The notes beneath the pieces were generated by a model. That model saw only the letters and a program-made list of their open reading frames with translations. It did not search any database and was not told where the DNA came from. A DNA stretch of 64,000 bases from Alphaproteobacteria bacterium (lineage in GTDB: Bacteria > Myxococcota_A > UBA796 > GCA-2862545), in assembly GCA_020632915.1 (NCBI GenBank), contig JACKEP010000011.1:1-64000 (forward strand), read 5' to 3'. Positions 39,681 through 48,806 of this stretch are shown piece by piece (the stretch's first letter is position 1; each line of letters opens with the position of its first letter). The position numbers and the translations under genes are program-made.

Positions 39681-42476
39681 CTACCGCTCCGTGCCGTCCC
39701 ACAGCGCCTGGGTACGGGCGCTGGTGACCATGCCGACGTGGCTGCCGTTGATACGGCCCACGCGGTCGTCGGGCCAGATGTGGATGCCGCCCCACAGGCG
39801 CGACTGCCCCGCCTGGTCGGCCGCGTCGTAGTAGCTGGCCCACTGCAGGTGGACGTCGGCGCTCGGGCCGTTCTCGAAGACCAGGTAGTTGTCCTTGGGC
39901 AGCACGTACTCGTGCAGGCCGCCCGGGAACCACGGCGAGCCGGTGTAGGCCGTCATCGCCTCGGCGGCCGCGCGGCTGAACGTCGAGTGGCCGGAGATGA
40001 AGCCTGGGAACGCAGGGGTGACGAAGGTGCGGCGCTGGTAGGGGATCCAGTCGACGGCACGCATCCACTGCAGCGGCGTGTGGTCGTGGAGGCGATCGCC
40101 CGGCTCGCCCGGCCACGACCGGATGGCGATCTCGCCCTCGTACCAGCGCAGGTCGTGGTGGCGCTCGCCGGGCGCGCTGGACGCGGCGGTGATCTGCTCG
40201 ATCAGGCCGGGGACGAGCGGCAGGCCGTCCGGGCTGTAGTTCGGGGCGCTCGCGTCGGAGCGCTGACCGTTCTGTGCCATCCAGCGCACCAGCGTGATCG
40301 GGCGCGGTCCGAGCCCGTCGCGCTTGAGCTCCCAGGCCACGATGGCGGCGTCGTGCGTGGCGGCGGTGACCGCGAGGTAGATGCCGACGTCCCAGGCCAG
40401 CCGGTCGACGGGCTCGCCCTGCCCGTACGGGCGCAGATCGTCGGGGTCGATGCGGTCCGAGATGTCGCTGGCGAGGTCGGCCCAGTGGCCCGGCGGCGTC
40501 TCGGACTTGGGACCGTCGGCCCACAGCTCGGCGACGACGCGGGTGAAGTCGCCGCGCGGTACCCTGCGGGGCGTGTAGGTGCCGCCCGTGACCGGGTTGG
40601 TGGCGTAGCCCTGGCCGTCGTTGGTGCCGAGGGGGTTGTTGCCCACGCTGGCCGGGCTCGTGTCCATCATCACGCCGTCGTCGATGTCGAGCTCGGCGGT
40701 CTTGCGGATGATCTCGACCACCCAGTCGACCATCTCCGGATCGTTGACGCTGGGGTAGCCATCCCCCGGATCACCGTGCAGGCCGGTGGTGCCGTCGACG
40801 GGCACGGCGAACGCCGTCACGCCCCGCCAGTGGGCGCCGATGTAGGGCTGGACGCTGGTGTCGAGCACGATGCCGTTCTGCGTCTCGGCCGTGCCCAGGT
40901 TGAGCTGCTGCCAGGTGTCGGGGTCGGTGACGTTCGTGCCCACGCGGTCGACCACCATCACCGGGTTCGTCGCCGCCCACGACGTCGTGTCGGTGTAGCC
41001 GTTGGCCTCGTTGGCGCCGTCGTCGGCGAAGGTGTCGATCACCGCCGCGCCGATGCGGTTGCCGACGGCGACGGCGTCGTCGCCGTCGGTGTGCGTGTCG
41101 TCGGGGTCGAGGCCGAGCGCGTCCATGAAGCCGGCGAAGCAGTCCAGCGAGTTCGCGCCGCCCACGGCGTTGGCGTAGCGATGGGTGAGCACCCGGTAGG
41201 CGGCGTACGAGATGGCCGTCTGCCGATCGGTGTCGTCGCCGGTGAGCCGCTGGGTGTTCAAGACGCCGTCGGCGACGTCGTCGTAGACGGTCCACGCGTC
41301 GTACATCGCCATCGACGTGTGGAGCAGGTTGCGGGCGTGCACGGGCGGGTTCGGGATGTCGCGACGCACGGCGTCGAGCAGCTGCTCCATCCACCGGCGC
41401 GCGATGGACTTGTCGGCGTACCAGTCGGTGGGATCGGTGGGGCAGGTGACCGAGCCGGGCACGACCGGATCCGGGCCCCACGGGTCGGGGGGCGCGGACG
41501 ACACCGCCACGCCCGCGTCGAGCGTGGGCGTGAGCACGTTGCCGCCGACGGCCCACACCTGGCCCTCGCCGTCGGACCACAGGGCATGGATCGACTGGGG
41601 CGCGTCGGTCAGTCCGAGGTCGACGGCCTGCCAGTCGCCCCCTGGCGCCTGCGCCGCCGCGAAGCCGTCGGCACCCGCGACCCACACGACGCCGTCGGCG
41701 TCGACCGTGAGCCCCTGGAGCAGGGGGGCGCCTGGCGGGGTGTCGGTGGTGAAGCCGTCGAGGCCGCCGCGGATCAGCACGCCGGTGGCGTCGCCGCCGA
41801 CGGCCACGACCGCGTCGTCGGTGCCGGAGACCGTGAACAGCTGGGCGTCGGTGCCGGACGGGACGAGGGTCCAGGCGGTGCCGTCGTAGTGCAGGACGGT
41901 GCCGAGGCCGCCGACAACCCACACGTCGTCGGCGCTGCGGCCCCACACCTTGAACAGCGACGGGATCTCGCCGGTGGACGACCGCGGCAGGTCGTCGGGG
42001 AGCTCCGCGCCCGTCCAGGCGGCGCCGTCGTAGTGCCAGACGAACCCGGCCCGGCCGGCGAAGCCGCCGACCGCCCACACGTCGTCGGGGGCGCTGCCCC
42101 ACAGGCCGTACACGGTGTTGCCGAAGAAGTGGGGCGTGGGCGTGCGGGTGACGGTGTCGCCGTCGACGCGCAGGACCGTGGCGCCACCGCCCGCGAGGAA
42201 GGTGGGGCCGCCCTCGAAGGCCTGCACCCACCACAGGTCGTGGAGCTGGCCCGTGGCCACCGCGGTGGTGCCCTCCGGCGTGACGTGGAGCGCGACGGGG
42301 CCTTCCGTGGCCGACGGCTGCGCGCCGACGAGCCAGACGTCGTCGGGGCCGGTGCCACCGACCGACAGGAACGCGGCGCGTTCGTGGCTGGCCGCCGTGC
42401 CGAAGGTGAGGGTGGGGACGTCGGCCTGGCAGCCAGCGAGCGCCAGCGCGAGCAGGAGCGGTGGGGTGCGGTGCAT
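39681..42476 (-). CDS. Lipoprotein: beta-propeller fused to vanadium-dependent haloperoxidase domain
   Basis: A 931-residue protein from ATG 42476 with lipobox ALAGC. Residues about 20-350 carry propeller repeats of the DDVWAVGG...VLHYDGTAW type. From about 375 a helical haloperoxidase/PAP2 domain follows. The vanadate/phosphate site is visible as SGHSTFS near 828-834 and GGIHIWPDDRVGR near 897-909. The substitution of the first PAP2 Lys/Arg motif could not be checked. Vanadium haloperoxidases oxidise halides with peroxide. The propeller is paralogous to the lipoprotein at 55588-56577. A 17-bp palindrome covers the start codon region. Confidence 0.88.
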   Translation of the reverse strand: MHRTPPLLLALALAGCQADVPTLTFGTAASHERAAFLSVGGTGPDDVWLVGAQPSATEGPVALHVTPEGTTAVATGQLHDLWWVQAFEGGPTFLAGGGATVLRVDGDTVTRTPTPHFFGNTVYGLWGSAPDDVWAVGGFAGRAGFVWHYDGAAWTGAELPDDLPRSSTGEIPSLFKVWGRSADDVWVVGGLGTVLHYDGTAWTLVPSGTDAQLFTVSGTDDAVVAVGGDATGVLIRGGLDGFTTDTPPGAPLLQGLTVDADGVVWVAGADGFAAAQAPGGDWQAVDLGLTDAPQSIHALWSDGEGQVWAVGGNVLTPTLDAGVAVSSAPPDPWGPDPVVPGSVTCPTDPTDWYADKSIARRWMEQLLDAVRRDIPNPPVHARNLLHTSMAMYDAWTVYDDVADGVLNTQRLTGDDTDRQTAISYAAYRVLTHRYANAVGGANSLDCFAGFMDALGLDPDDTHTDGDDAVAVGNRIGAAVIDTFADDGANEANGYTDTTSWAATNPVMVVDRVGTNVTDPDTWQQLNLGTAETQNGIVLDTSVQPYIGAHWRGVTAFAVPVDGTTGLHGDPGDGYPSVNDPEMVDWVVEIIRKTAELDIDDGVMMDTSPASVGNNPLGTNDGQGYATNPVTGGTYTPRRVPRGDFTRVVAELWADGPKSETPPGHWADLASDISDRIDPDDLRPYGQGEPVDRLAWDVGIYLAVTAATHDAAIVAWELKRDGLGPRPITLVRWMAQNGQRSDASAPNYSPDGLPLVPGLIEQITAASSAPGERHHDLRWYEGEIAIRSWPGEPGDRLHDHTPLQWMRAVDWIPYQRRTFVTPAFPGFISGHSTFSRAAAEAMTAYTGSPWFPGGLHEYVLPKDNYLVFENGPSADVHLQWASYYDAADQAGQSRLWGGIHIWPDDRVGRINGSHVGMVTSARTQALWDGTER

Positions 42477-42494
42477 GTTCTCTCCCGGAGAACA
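42476..42494. promoter_or_regulatory. Palindrome TGTTCTC-N5-GAGAACA at the haloperoxidase start
   Basis: A perfect 7-bp inverted repeat (42476-42482 and 42488-42494). On the coding strand it covers the GGGAGA ribosome site and touches the ATG. The same core recurs at 56636-56652. A second palindrome, ACCCGATCGGGT, is at 42508-42519 and may be the terminator of the upstream gene. Confidence 0.6.
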
Positions 42495-42549
42495 CACTGT
42501 CTACACGACCCGATCGGGTTGGATCCTGCTGCAGATTGTCGCAGTTGGT

Positions 42550-43068
42550 CTACAGAGCCTGGAAGAACTGCAGCGTGACGTCGTGGCTGTCGGTGACCGT
42601 GGTGCCGCACGCATCGGTGAGGCTCACGGACAGCGTGGCCGTCTTGCCGTCGGCCTCGCTGGGGTCGGTGATCGTGAGGATGACGAGCTCCCCGATCAGG
42701 CCCCACGTGTCGGTGGCGACCTCGGTGAGCGGCCGGGGCACGTCGGTGAAGCCGCCCGTGAACGTGTCGGCCGTGGCCGTGAACGACAGCAGCGGCGTCG
42801 TGTCGTCGGCCAACGTGGAGGACGTGCCGGGCCAGATGCCCGTGGCCTGGAAGCTGCCGAACACGTGGTAGCCGCCCTGCGGCCCCATCACGAACGGGAC
42901 GGTGTCGTCGTCGGCGACGGCGACGAACGCGCCCTCGCCGGTGCCCAGCGCCATGGTCGCGTCCTGCTCGGCAGCGGTCGCGCAGCCCGCGATCGAAGGG
43001 TCGGCCCCGCAGGCTGCGAGCGCCATCCCTGCCACGCCCACGGCCGCGCACGCCATCCATCCCCGCAT
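42550..43068 (-). CDS. Hypothetical lipoprotein
   Basis: A 172-residue protein from ATG 43068 behind a strong AGGAGGTGA ribosome site. The lipobox is ALAAC and the mature part is a single beta-rich domain (LSFTATADTFTGGF) with two cysteine pairs. It has no recognised family. It precedes the haloperoxidase fusion by 73 bp on the same strand and may be co-transcribed with it, although a palindrome lies between. Confidence 0.75.
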   Translation of the reverse strand: MRGWMACAAVGVAGMALAACGADPSIAGCATAAEQDATMALGTGEGAFVAVADDDTVPFVMGPQGGYHVFGSFQATGIWPGTSSTLADDTTPLLSFTATADTFTGGFTDVPRPLTEVATDTWGLIGELVILTITDPSEADGKTATLSVSLTDACGTTVTDSHDVTLQFFQAL

Positions 43069-43151
43069 CGTCACCTCCTGTGCCCGGTGCACGTTAGCCT
43101 CACGGACACGGCCTGCCCACGGGGGCGCGGCCGCTCGGTGAGGAGGCCGGC

Positions 43152-44231
43152 GTGCCCCAGGCGATCTTCCTGTTCGAGGCGGGCTCGATCCCGGTGTTCG
43201 TGTCGCCCTGGTACCTCGTCCTGATTGGGTGGTGGACCTACCATGGCGGCCTGGTGGAGGGCCTGCTGTTCGTGGTGGCCGCCACCGTGAGCCTGCTCGT
43301 GCACGAGTTCGGCCACGGCCTCGTCGCGCGCCACTACCGCCTCAACCCGAGGATCCTGCTGCACGCCTGGGGGGGCCTGTGCGCCCACGAGATCCCCACC
43401 CGCGACGACCAGGCCATCCGCATCACTGCCGCCGGGCCGGCCGCCGGTCTGCTCCTGGGCGGTGTGGCGCTGGCCGCGCTGGTGACGTCGTCGTTGTTCG
43501 GCCTGGGCGATCTGGTGCCCAACCTCGACCACCTGCTGCTGCTGCTCGTGGTGGTGAACGTGATCTGGAGCGTGCTCAACCTCGCGCCGCTCTACCCCCT
43601 CGACGGCGGCCAGCTGTTCCGGCTGTACATGCACCGCTGGGTCGCCGAGCCCAAGCGCGCCGAGCGCATCGTGCACGGCGTGGGCGTGGCGCTGGGCGGC
43701 GTCGGCACCGTGGTGGGCCTCGGGCTCGGCGCGCCGTTCCTCGCCGTGATCCTGGGGCTGCTCACCTGGCAGAACCTGCGCGTGCTGATGGGTGAGGCGA
43801 GCAGCGGACCGATCTACCGGCAGTTCCGCGTGGAGCGGACGCGGCTCGACGAGGGGCGCGCCGTGCTCGATGCGGACCCGGCCGAGGCGATCCGGGTGGG
43901 CCACCAGGTGCGCGCCACCGCGGGCCTGTCCGACGCGCTCGACCAGGAGGCCTGGGAGCTGATCACGCTCGGCCACGCCCGCCAGCAGGACTGGGACGAC
44001 GTGCTGCGGGTGGCGCGGCGCGCCCGCCCGAGCCCGGCGGTCGCCGGCGCCGTGTTCGACGCCCACCTCGCGCTCGGCAACCTGTCCGCCGCCGAGCGCG
44101 CGATGGACGCCGCGGCCTGGAAGCGCCAGCCCGTGGCCGTCCGCCAGGCCCAGCAGGCGCGGCTGCTGGCGGCCCGCGCGCCCGCCAAGTCCGCCCCGTC
44201 CGATGGTGGGGACGCACCAGCCTCGGCGTAG
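43152..44231 (+). CDS. Site-2 protease family (M50) metalloprotease with C-terminal TPR-like tail
   Basis: A 359-residue membrane protein starting at GTG 43152 behind GAGGAGG. The zinc site is HEFGH at 51-55 and the second ligand is in LYPLDGGQ (Asp151). Six or so hydrophobic segments cover residues 10-220. The last 130 residues are soluble and Ala-rich helical, TPR-like. The short core without PDZ fits a minimal M50B rhomboid-like type. Substrates for intramembrane cleavage are unknown. Confidence 0.9.
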   Translation: MPQAIFLFEAGSIPVFVSPWYLVLIGWWTYHGGLVEGLLFVVAATVSLLVHEFGHGLVARHYRLNPRILLHAWGGLCAHEIPTRDDQAIRITAAGPAAGLLLGGVALAALVTSSLFGLGDLVPNLDHLLLLLVVVNVIWSVLNLAPLYPLDGGQLFRLYMHRWVAEPKRAERIVHGVGVALGGVGTVVGLGLGAPFLAVILGLLTWQNLRVLMGEASSGPIYRQFRVERTRLDEGRAVLDADPAEAIRVGHQVRATAGLSDALDQEAWELITLGHARQQDWDDVLRVARRARPSPAVAGAVFDAHLALGNLSAAERAMDAAAWKRQPVAVRQAQQARLLAARAPAKSAPSDGGDAPASA

Positions 44232-44237
44232 GGCGGC

Positions 44238-45284
44238 TCACCAGCCCCGCTCCTTCTTGGCCGACAGGATGCGGCGGTTCCGCGCCCCGATCTGCCGCGC
44301 CCACGCGCGTGCCTTGGCCACGTCGTCGCGGCGCGCGGCGGCCTCGGCCTCGCGATGCAGCTTGTGCCACGACGCGAGGCGCGCGGCGTCCAGCGTGCCG
44401 TCGTCGACCGCGGCCTGCACCGCGCACCCCGGCTCGCCGTCGTGGGCGCAGTCGCGGAACCTGCACGCCTCGGCGAGCGCCTCCACGTCGGCGAAGGCCG
44501 ACGCCAGACCGGCCGGGTCCGCCAGGCCGAGCTCACGCAGCCCCGGCATGTCGACGATCGCGCCCCGGCCCCCTGGTACCAGGTGCAGGTGACGGTGGGT
44601 GGTGGTGTGGCGACCGCGCGCGTCGTCGTCGCGGATGGCGCCCGTGGCTGCGGCCTCGTCGCCCAGCAGCCGGTTGAGCAGGGTGGACTTGCCCACGCCC
44701 GAGGAGCCCACCAGCGCCACGGTCCGGCCGGGCTGTAGCCGGGCCTGGAGCGTGTCGACGTCGAGATCGAGCAGGGTGGACACGGCGTGGACGTCCACGC
44801 CCGGCGCCACGTCGCGCGCGGCCCGGACGAGGCGTCCCATCGCGTCCATCGCCAGGTCGATCTTGGTGAGCACCACGACGGGGGTCGCCTCCGCCGCCAG
44901 CGTGGCGGCGAGGTAGCGTTCCAGCCGACGCACCTTGAAGTCGCGGTTGGCCGACGTGAGGATCCACACCTCGTCGACGTGGGTGGCGAGGACCTGGCGT
45001 CCACGCCCTCCAGGCGCGCTGCGGATCAGCGCGCGCCGTCGCGGCAGCACGGTGTGCACCGTCGGCGGGTCACCCGGCGACAGCAGGACCCAGTCGCCCA
45101 CCTTGGGCGGGGTGTCCGGAGCGGTGGGGGCGGGCACGACGAGGCGACCGGCCTCGGTGAGCACCTCGAAGCGGCCCTTGTGCTCGATGGCGACGCGGGC
45201 GGGGACGTGATCGGCGAACAGGGACGATGACGGATCGAGGGTGGCGACGAAGGCCGACCACCCGAGGGAATCGAGAAGGGACAC
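44238..45284 (-). CDS. rsgA: Ribosome small subunit-dependent GTPase A (RsgA)
   Basis: A 348-residue GTPase from GTG 45284 (GGAG upstream), chosen because it begins the OB-fold domain. The circularly permuted G motifs are in family order: LTKIDL (about 139-144), GSSGVGKS (193-200), DMPG (245-248). The zinc-binding knuckle CRFRDCAHDGEPGC follows. RsgA assists late maturation of the 30S subunit. The 358 bp upstream contains no gene but includes a possible short leader reading frame. Confidence 0.96.
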   Translation of the reverse strand: MSLLDSLGWSAFVATLDPSSSLFADHVPARVAIEHKGRFEVLTEAGRLVVPAPTAPDTPPKVGDWVLLSPGDPPTVHTVLPRRRALIRSAPGGRGRQVLATHVDEVWILTSANRDFKVRRLERYLAATLAAEATPVVVLTKIDLAMDAMGRLVRAARDVAPGVDVHAVSTLLDLDVDTLQARLQPGRTVALVGSSGVGKSTLLNRLLGDEAAATGAIRDDDARGRHTTTHRHLHLVPGGRGAIVDMPGLRELGLADPAGLASAFADVEALAEACRFRDCAHDGEPGCAVQAAVDDGTLDAARLASWHKLHREAEAAARRDDVAKARAWARQIGARNRRILSAKKERGW

Positions 45285-45642
45285 GGGAGACTCCGTGAAG
45301 GAGGGAGCGAACGCCGCACCCGAGGATGCGGAGGACGACCTCCGACGCGGATCCGAGGGCACGGCAGGGCACGCGCACCGGACGAGACCGGGACGCAGCC
45401 GCGCGGCGCGCGGACCGAGGACGTGACCAGGAGCTCCTGGAGACGCCTACCGGCGCAGACCCACGACGGAGGAGATGGCGACGTGCGCGACAGGGGGCAG
45501 GGTCATCATCATCCCTCCAGGACTGCGGGACGCGGCAAGCGTAGCACGCCGCGACGCGCCCGCCACGGCCGGCGTCGAGACCGACGCGCGGGGGGCGGGA
45601 CGCCCAGGATGCGCGGGAGCGCCGATCGCCGGGACGGCGCCG
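45285..45642. other. 358-bp leader region upstream of rsgA
   Basis: No convincing full-length gene on either strand. It contains the perfect 14-base palindrome CCAGGAGCTCCTGG at 45427-45440. A short reverse-strand frame at 45447-45512 has a GGAGGG ribosome site, reads MMMTLPPVAHVAISSVVGLR and ends with one more Arg and a stop. Both lie in the likely 5' untranslated region of rsgA. Confidence 0.5.
45447..45512 (-). CDS. Possible 21-residue leader peptide upstream of rsgA
   Basis: A short frame begins with three consecutive ATG codons behind GGAGGG and stops at TAG 45447. It lies 163 bp upstream of the rsgA start. The ribosome site is right but the length makes it statistically weak. It could be a leader peptide or chance. 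Confidence 0.25.
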   Translation of the reverse strand: MMMTLPPVAHVAISSVVGLRR

Positions 45643-46365
45643 CTACTTGAGGTTGTGGAACACCTTCTGCACGTCGTCGTCCTGCTCCAGGCGGTCGACG
45701 AGCGCCAGCACCTCGGTGGCCTGCTCCTCGGTGAGCTCCACGAGGTTCTGGGCGAGGTACTCCAGGCCGGCGGAGATCGGCGTGAGGCCGCGGGCCTCGA
45801 TGGCCTCCTGCATCGTGCCGAAGTCGGTGTAGGCGCAGTGGAGCACGAGCTGGGGCTCCCCCTCGTCGCCGGTGCCCTCGCCGAGCTCCTGCAGGCCGTG
45901 ATCGATCAGCTCGAGCTCGAGCTCCTCGACGTCGAGGCCCGTGGGATCGAGGCGGAACACGCCCAGGTGGTCGAACATGAACCCGACGCTGCCGCTGTTG
46001 CCGAGGTTGCCGTTGCCCTTGTTGAAGTGCATGCGGACGTTGGCGACGGTGCGCGTGGGGTTGTCGGTGGCGGTGGTGACGAGCACCGCGATGCCGTGGG
46101 GCGCGTAGCCCTCGTAGAGGAGCTCCTGGTAGTCCTCGACCTCCTTGCCGAGCGCGCGCTTGATGGCCGCCTCGACCTTGTCCTTGGGCATGTTGACGGC
46201 GCGCGCGTTCTGGACGGCGCGTCGCAGGGCGGGGTTGTTGGCCGGCTCGGGGCCGCCGGCCTTGACGGCGATGGCGATCTCCTTGCCGACGCGCGTGAAC
46301 GCCTTCGCCATGCGATCCCAGCGCGCGAACATCGTGGCCTTGCGGGTCTCGAAGATGCGTCCCAT
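45643..46365 (-). CDS. YebC/PmpR/TACO1-family protein
   Basis: A 240-residue cytoplasmic protein from ATG 46365. Typical sequences are MFARWDRMAKAFTRVGKEIA, NMPKDKVEAAIKRA and LLYEGYAPHG. The first residues, MGRIFETRK, resemble the branch related to YebC2. YebC proteins have been called DNA-binding regulators and, more recently, ribosome-associated factors easing proline-rich translation. It is upstream of rsgA on the same strand, 358 bp apart. Confidence 0.93.
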   Translation of the reverse strand: MGRIFETRKATMFARWDRMAKAFTRVGKEIAIAVKAGGPEPANNPALRRAVQNARAVNMPKDKVEAAIKRALGKEVEDYQELLYEGYAPHGIAVLVTTATDNPTRTVANVRMHFNKGNGNLGNSGSVGFMFDHLGVFRLDPTGLDVEELELELIDHGLQELGEGTGDEGEPQLVLHCAYTDFGTMQEAIEARGLTPISAGLEYLAQNLVELTEEQATEVLALVDRLEQDDDVQKVFHNLK

Positions 46366-46583
46366 GGAGCTTCCTTGGGGTGGACTCATTCAGGTGGCGC
46401 GGGTGGGGCCCGCGGTCGCCCGCTGCGCAGACGGCGCCGGGGCGAGGACGGGGACTCCTAGCCGCCGGCCCGTGCGCGCGCGAGTCGACCCCGTGGGCGC
46501 CCCGCGCGGGGAACGTCGGGACCGCGCGTGCGTGGACGCGGGTCGGCGTGTCAGGGTACGACGCCGTCTGCACCGGAGCCCCG

Positions 46584-48755
46584 ATGTCCCGTCCTGCCGT
46601 GCTGATCACCGCCGCCCTGCTCGTGGCGTTGCCGCAGCCCGACGCCCTCGCGCGCAGGCCGGGCCGCTCGGGCCCCTCCTCACCGTCATCCACGGAGGCC
46701 TCTGTGACCGCCCTGTCCACCCACCCCGTCCTCGCACCGTGGACAGGCCCCTACGGCGGCGTGCCCCCGTTCGACCGCATCGACGCCGACCAGCTCGCGC
46801 CGGGCCTGCGCGAGGCCATGGCGATGTACCGCGCCGAGATCGACGCCATCGCGCACGCGCGAGGCAAGGCCACGTTCGACAACACCATCGCCGCCCTCGA
46901 GGACGCCGGTCGCGCCCTGTCCCGGGTGATGGCCGTCTACGGCATCTACACGTCCAACCTGTCCTCGCCCGCGGTGCAGGCGGTGGAGGCCGAGCTCGAG
47001 CCGGAGCTCGCCGGGTTCTTCGACGCGATCACGCAGAACGACGCGCTGTTCGCGCGGGTGGAGGACGTGTACACCCGGCGCGACAAGGCGGGGCTCACCC
47101 CCGAGCAGCAGCGGCTCGTGTGGCTGGTCTACACGCGGTTCGTGCGCCAGGGGGCCAAGCTCGACGCCGACAGCAAGACGCGCCTGTCGGCGATCAACCA
47201 GGAGCTCGCGGGTCTGTACACGCAGTTCTCGAAGCACCTGCTCGCCGACGAGGACACCGCGATCACCTTGGCCGAGACCGATCTGGCCGGCCTGTCGGCG
47301 TCCACGCGCGCCGCGATGGCGACTGCCGCCACGGAGCGGGGGCTCGACGGCCAGTGGGTGGTGGTCAACACGCGGTCGAGCGTCGATCCCTTCCTCACCG
47401 AGTCGTCCCGTCGCGACCTGCGGGAGCGGGTGTGGCGCGCGTTCGTCAACCGCGGCGACAACGGCGGCGAGACCGACAACAACGCCATCATCACCCGCAT
47501 CCTCGCCCTGCGGGCCGAGCGCGCGAAGCTGCTGGGCTACCCCACCCACGCCCACTGGCGGCTGGAGCCGTCGATGGCCCACACGCCCGAGCGCGCCATG
47601 GCGCTCATGGAGGCGGTGTGGGGTCCGGCCGTGGCCAAGGTGCACGCCGAGGTGGCCGACATGCAGGCCATCGCCGACGCCCGCGGCGACGGGATCACCA
47701 TCGCGCCGTGGGACTACCACTTCTACCAGGAGCTCGTCCGCAAGGACCGCTACGACTTCGACCAGAACGTGCTCCGTCCCTACCTGCAGCTCGAGAACCT
47801 GCGCGAGGGGATGTTCTGGATGGCCGGGGAGCTCTACGGCCTGCACTTCACGGCGGTCACCGACGTGCCCGTCTACCACCCCGACGTGCGGGTCTGGAAG
47901 GTCACCGACGGCGACGGCGCGCTGGTGGGGCTGTGGTACTTCGACCCCTACGCCCGCTCGGGCAAGCGCTCCGGTGCGTGGATGAACGCCTACCGCGACC
48001 AGGAGCGGTTCCACGGCGAGGTCACCACGATCGTGTCCAACAACGCCAACTTCGTGAAGGGCGCGCCGGGAGAGCCCGTGCTGGTGTCGTGGGACGACGC
48101 CGAGACGCTGTTCCACGAGTTCGGCCACGCCCTGCACGGCCTGCTGTCGGACGTGACCTACCCGACGGTGGCCGGCACGTCGGTGCCCCGCGACTACGTC
48201 GAGTTCCCGTCGCAGCTGCACGAGCACTGGCTCGGCACGCCCGAGATCCTGTCGCGCTTCGCCCGCCACGTGGAGACCGGGGAGCCGCTGCCGCAGGCGC
48301 TCATCGACAAGCTCCACGCGGCGTCCACGTTCAACCAGGGCTTCGGCACCGTCGAGTACCTGGCGAGCGCGCTGATCGACATGAAGCTGCACCTCGCCGG
48401 CGACACGCCGATCGACCCCGATGCCTTCGAGCGCGACACCCTGGCGGCGCTCGGCATGCCCGACGAGCTGGTGATGCGGCACCGCACGCCCCAGTTCGGT
48501 CACGTGTTCTCCGGCGACGGCTACTCTGCCGGCTACTACAGCTACCTGTGGGCCGACACGCTCACCGCCGACGCGGCGGAGGCCTTCGTCGAGGCCGGGT
48601 CGATGTACGACGCGGCCACGGCGAAGCGCCTGGTCGACGACGTCCTGTCGGTGGGCAACACCATCGATCCGGCGGACGGCTTCCGGGCCTTCCGTGGCCG
48701 CGACGTGTCGATCGACGCGCTGATGCGGGATCGGGGCCTCGTCCCGGCAGAGTAG
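46584..48755 (+). CDS. M3-family zinc metallopeptidase (Dcp/oligopeptidase A type)
   Basis: A 723-residue enzyme from ATG 46584. The first 45 residues look like a signal peptide plus a Ser/Pro linker, suggesting export. The catalytic HEFGHALHG has His511, Glu512 and His515, with the third ligand expected about 25 residues on, in DYVEFPSQLHEHW. Length and C-terminal half match peptidyl-dipeptidase Dcp. It should hydrolyse short peptides, here perhaps in the periplasm. Confidence 0.92.
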   Translation: MSRPAVLITAALLVALPQPDALARRPGRSGPSSPSSTEASVTALSTHPVLAPWTGPYGGVPPFDRIDADQLAPGLREAMAMYRAEIDAIAHARGKATFDNTIAALEDAGRALSRVMAVYGIYTSNLSSPAVQAVEAELEPELAGFFDAITQNDALFARVEDVYTRRDKAGLTPEQQRLVWLVYTRFVRQGAKLDADSKTRLSAINQELAGLYTQFSKHLLADEDTAITLAETDLAGLSASTRAAMATAATERGLDGQWVVVNTRSSVDPFLTESSRRDLRERVWRAFVNRGDNGGETDNNAIITRILALRAERAKLLGYPTHAHWRLEPSMAHTPERAMALMEAVWGPAVAKVHAEVADMQAIADARGDGITIAPWDYHFYQELVRKDRYDFDQNVLRPYLQLENLREGMFWMAGELYGLHFTAVTDVPVYHPDVRVWKVTDGDGALVGLWYFDPYARSGKRSGAWMNAYRDQERFHGEVTTIVSNNANFVKGAPGEPVLVSWDDAETLFHEFGHALHGLLSDVTYPTVAGTSVPRDYVEFPSQLHEHWLGTPEILSRFARHVETGEPLPQALIDKLHAASTFNQGFGTVEYLASALIDMKLHLAGDTPIDPDAFERDTLAALGMPDELVMRHRTPQFGHVFSGDGYSAGYYSYLWADTLTADAAEAFVEAGSMYDAATAKRLVDDVLSVGNTIDPADGFRAFRGRDVSIDALMRDRGLVPAE

Positions 48756-48806
48756 CGGCGTCGGCGTCGGCGGCGCGGTACGGCCTGGGCACGACCGGAG
48801 GGTGCC

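Noticed and set aside
39738..42578. Forward 946-codon frame across the haloperoxidase fusion
   Set aside because: Shadow frame; the reverse strand has lipobox, propeller and vanadate-site motifs.
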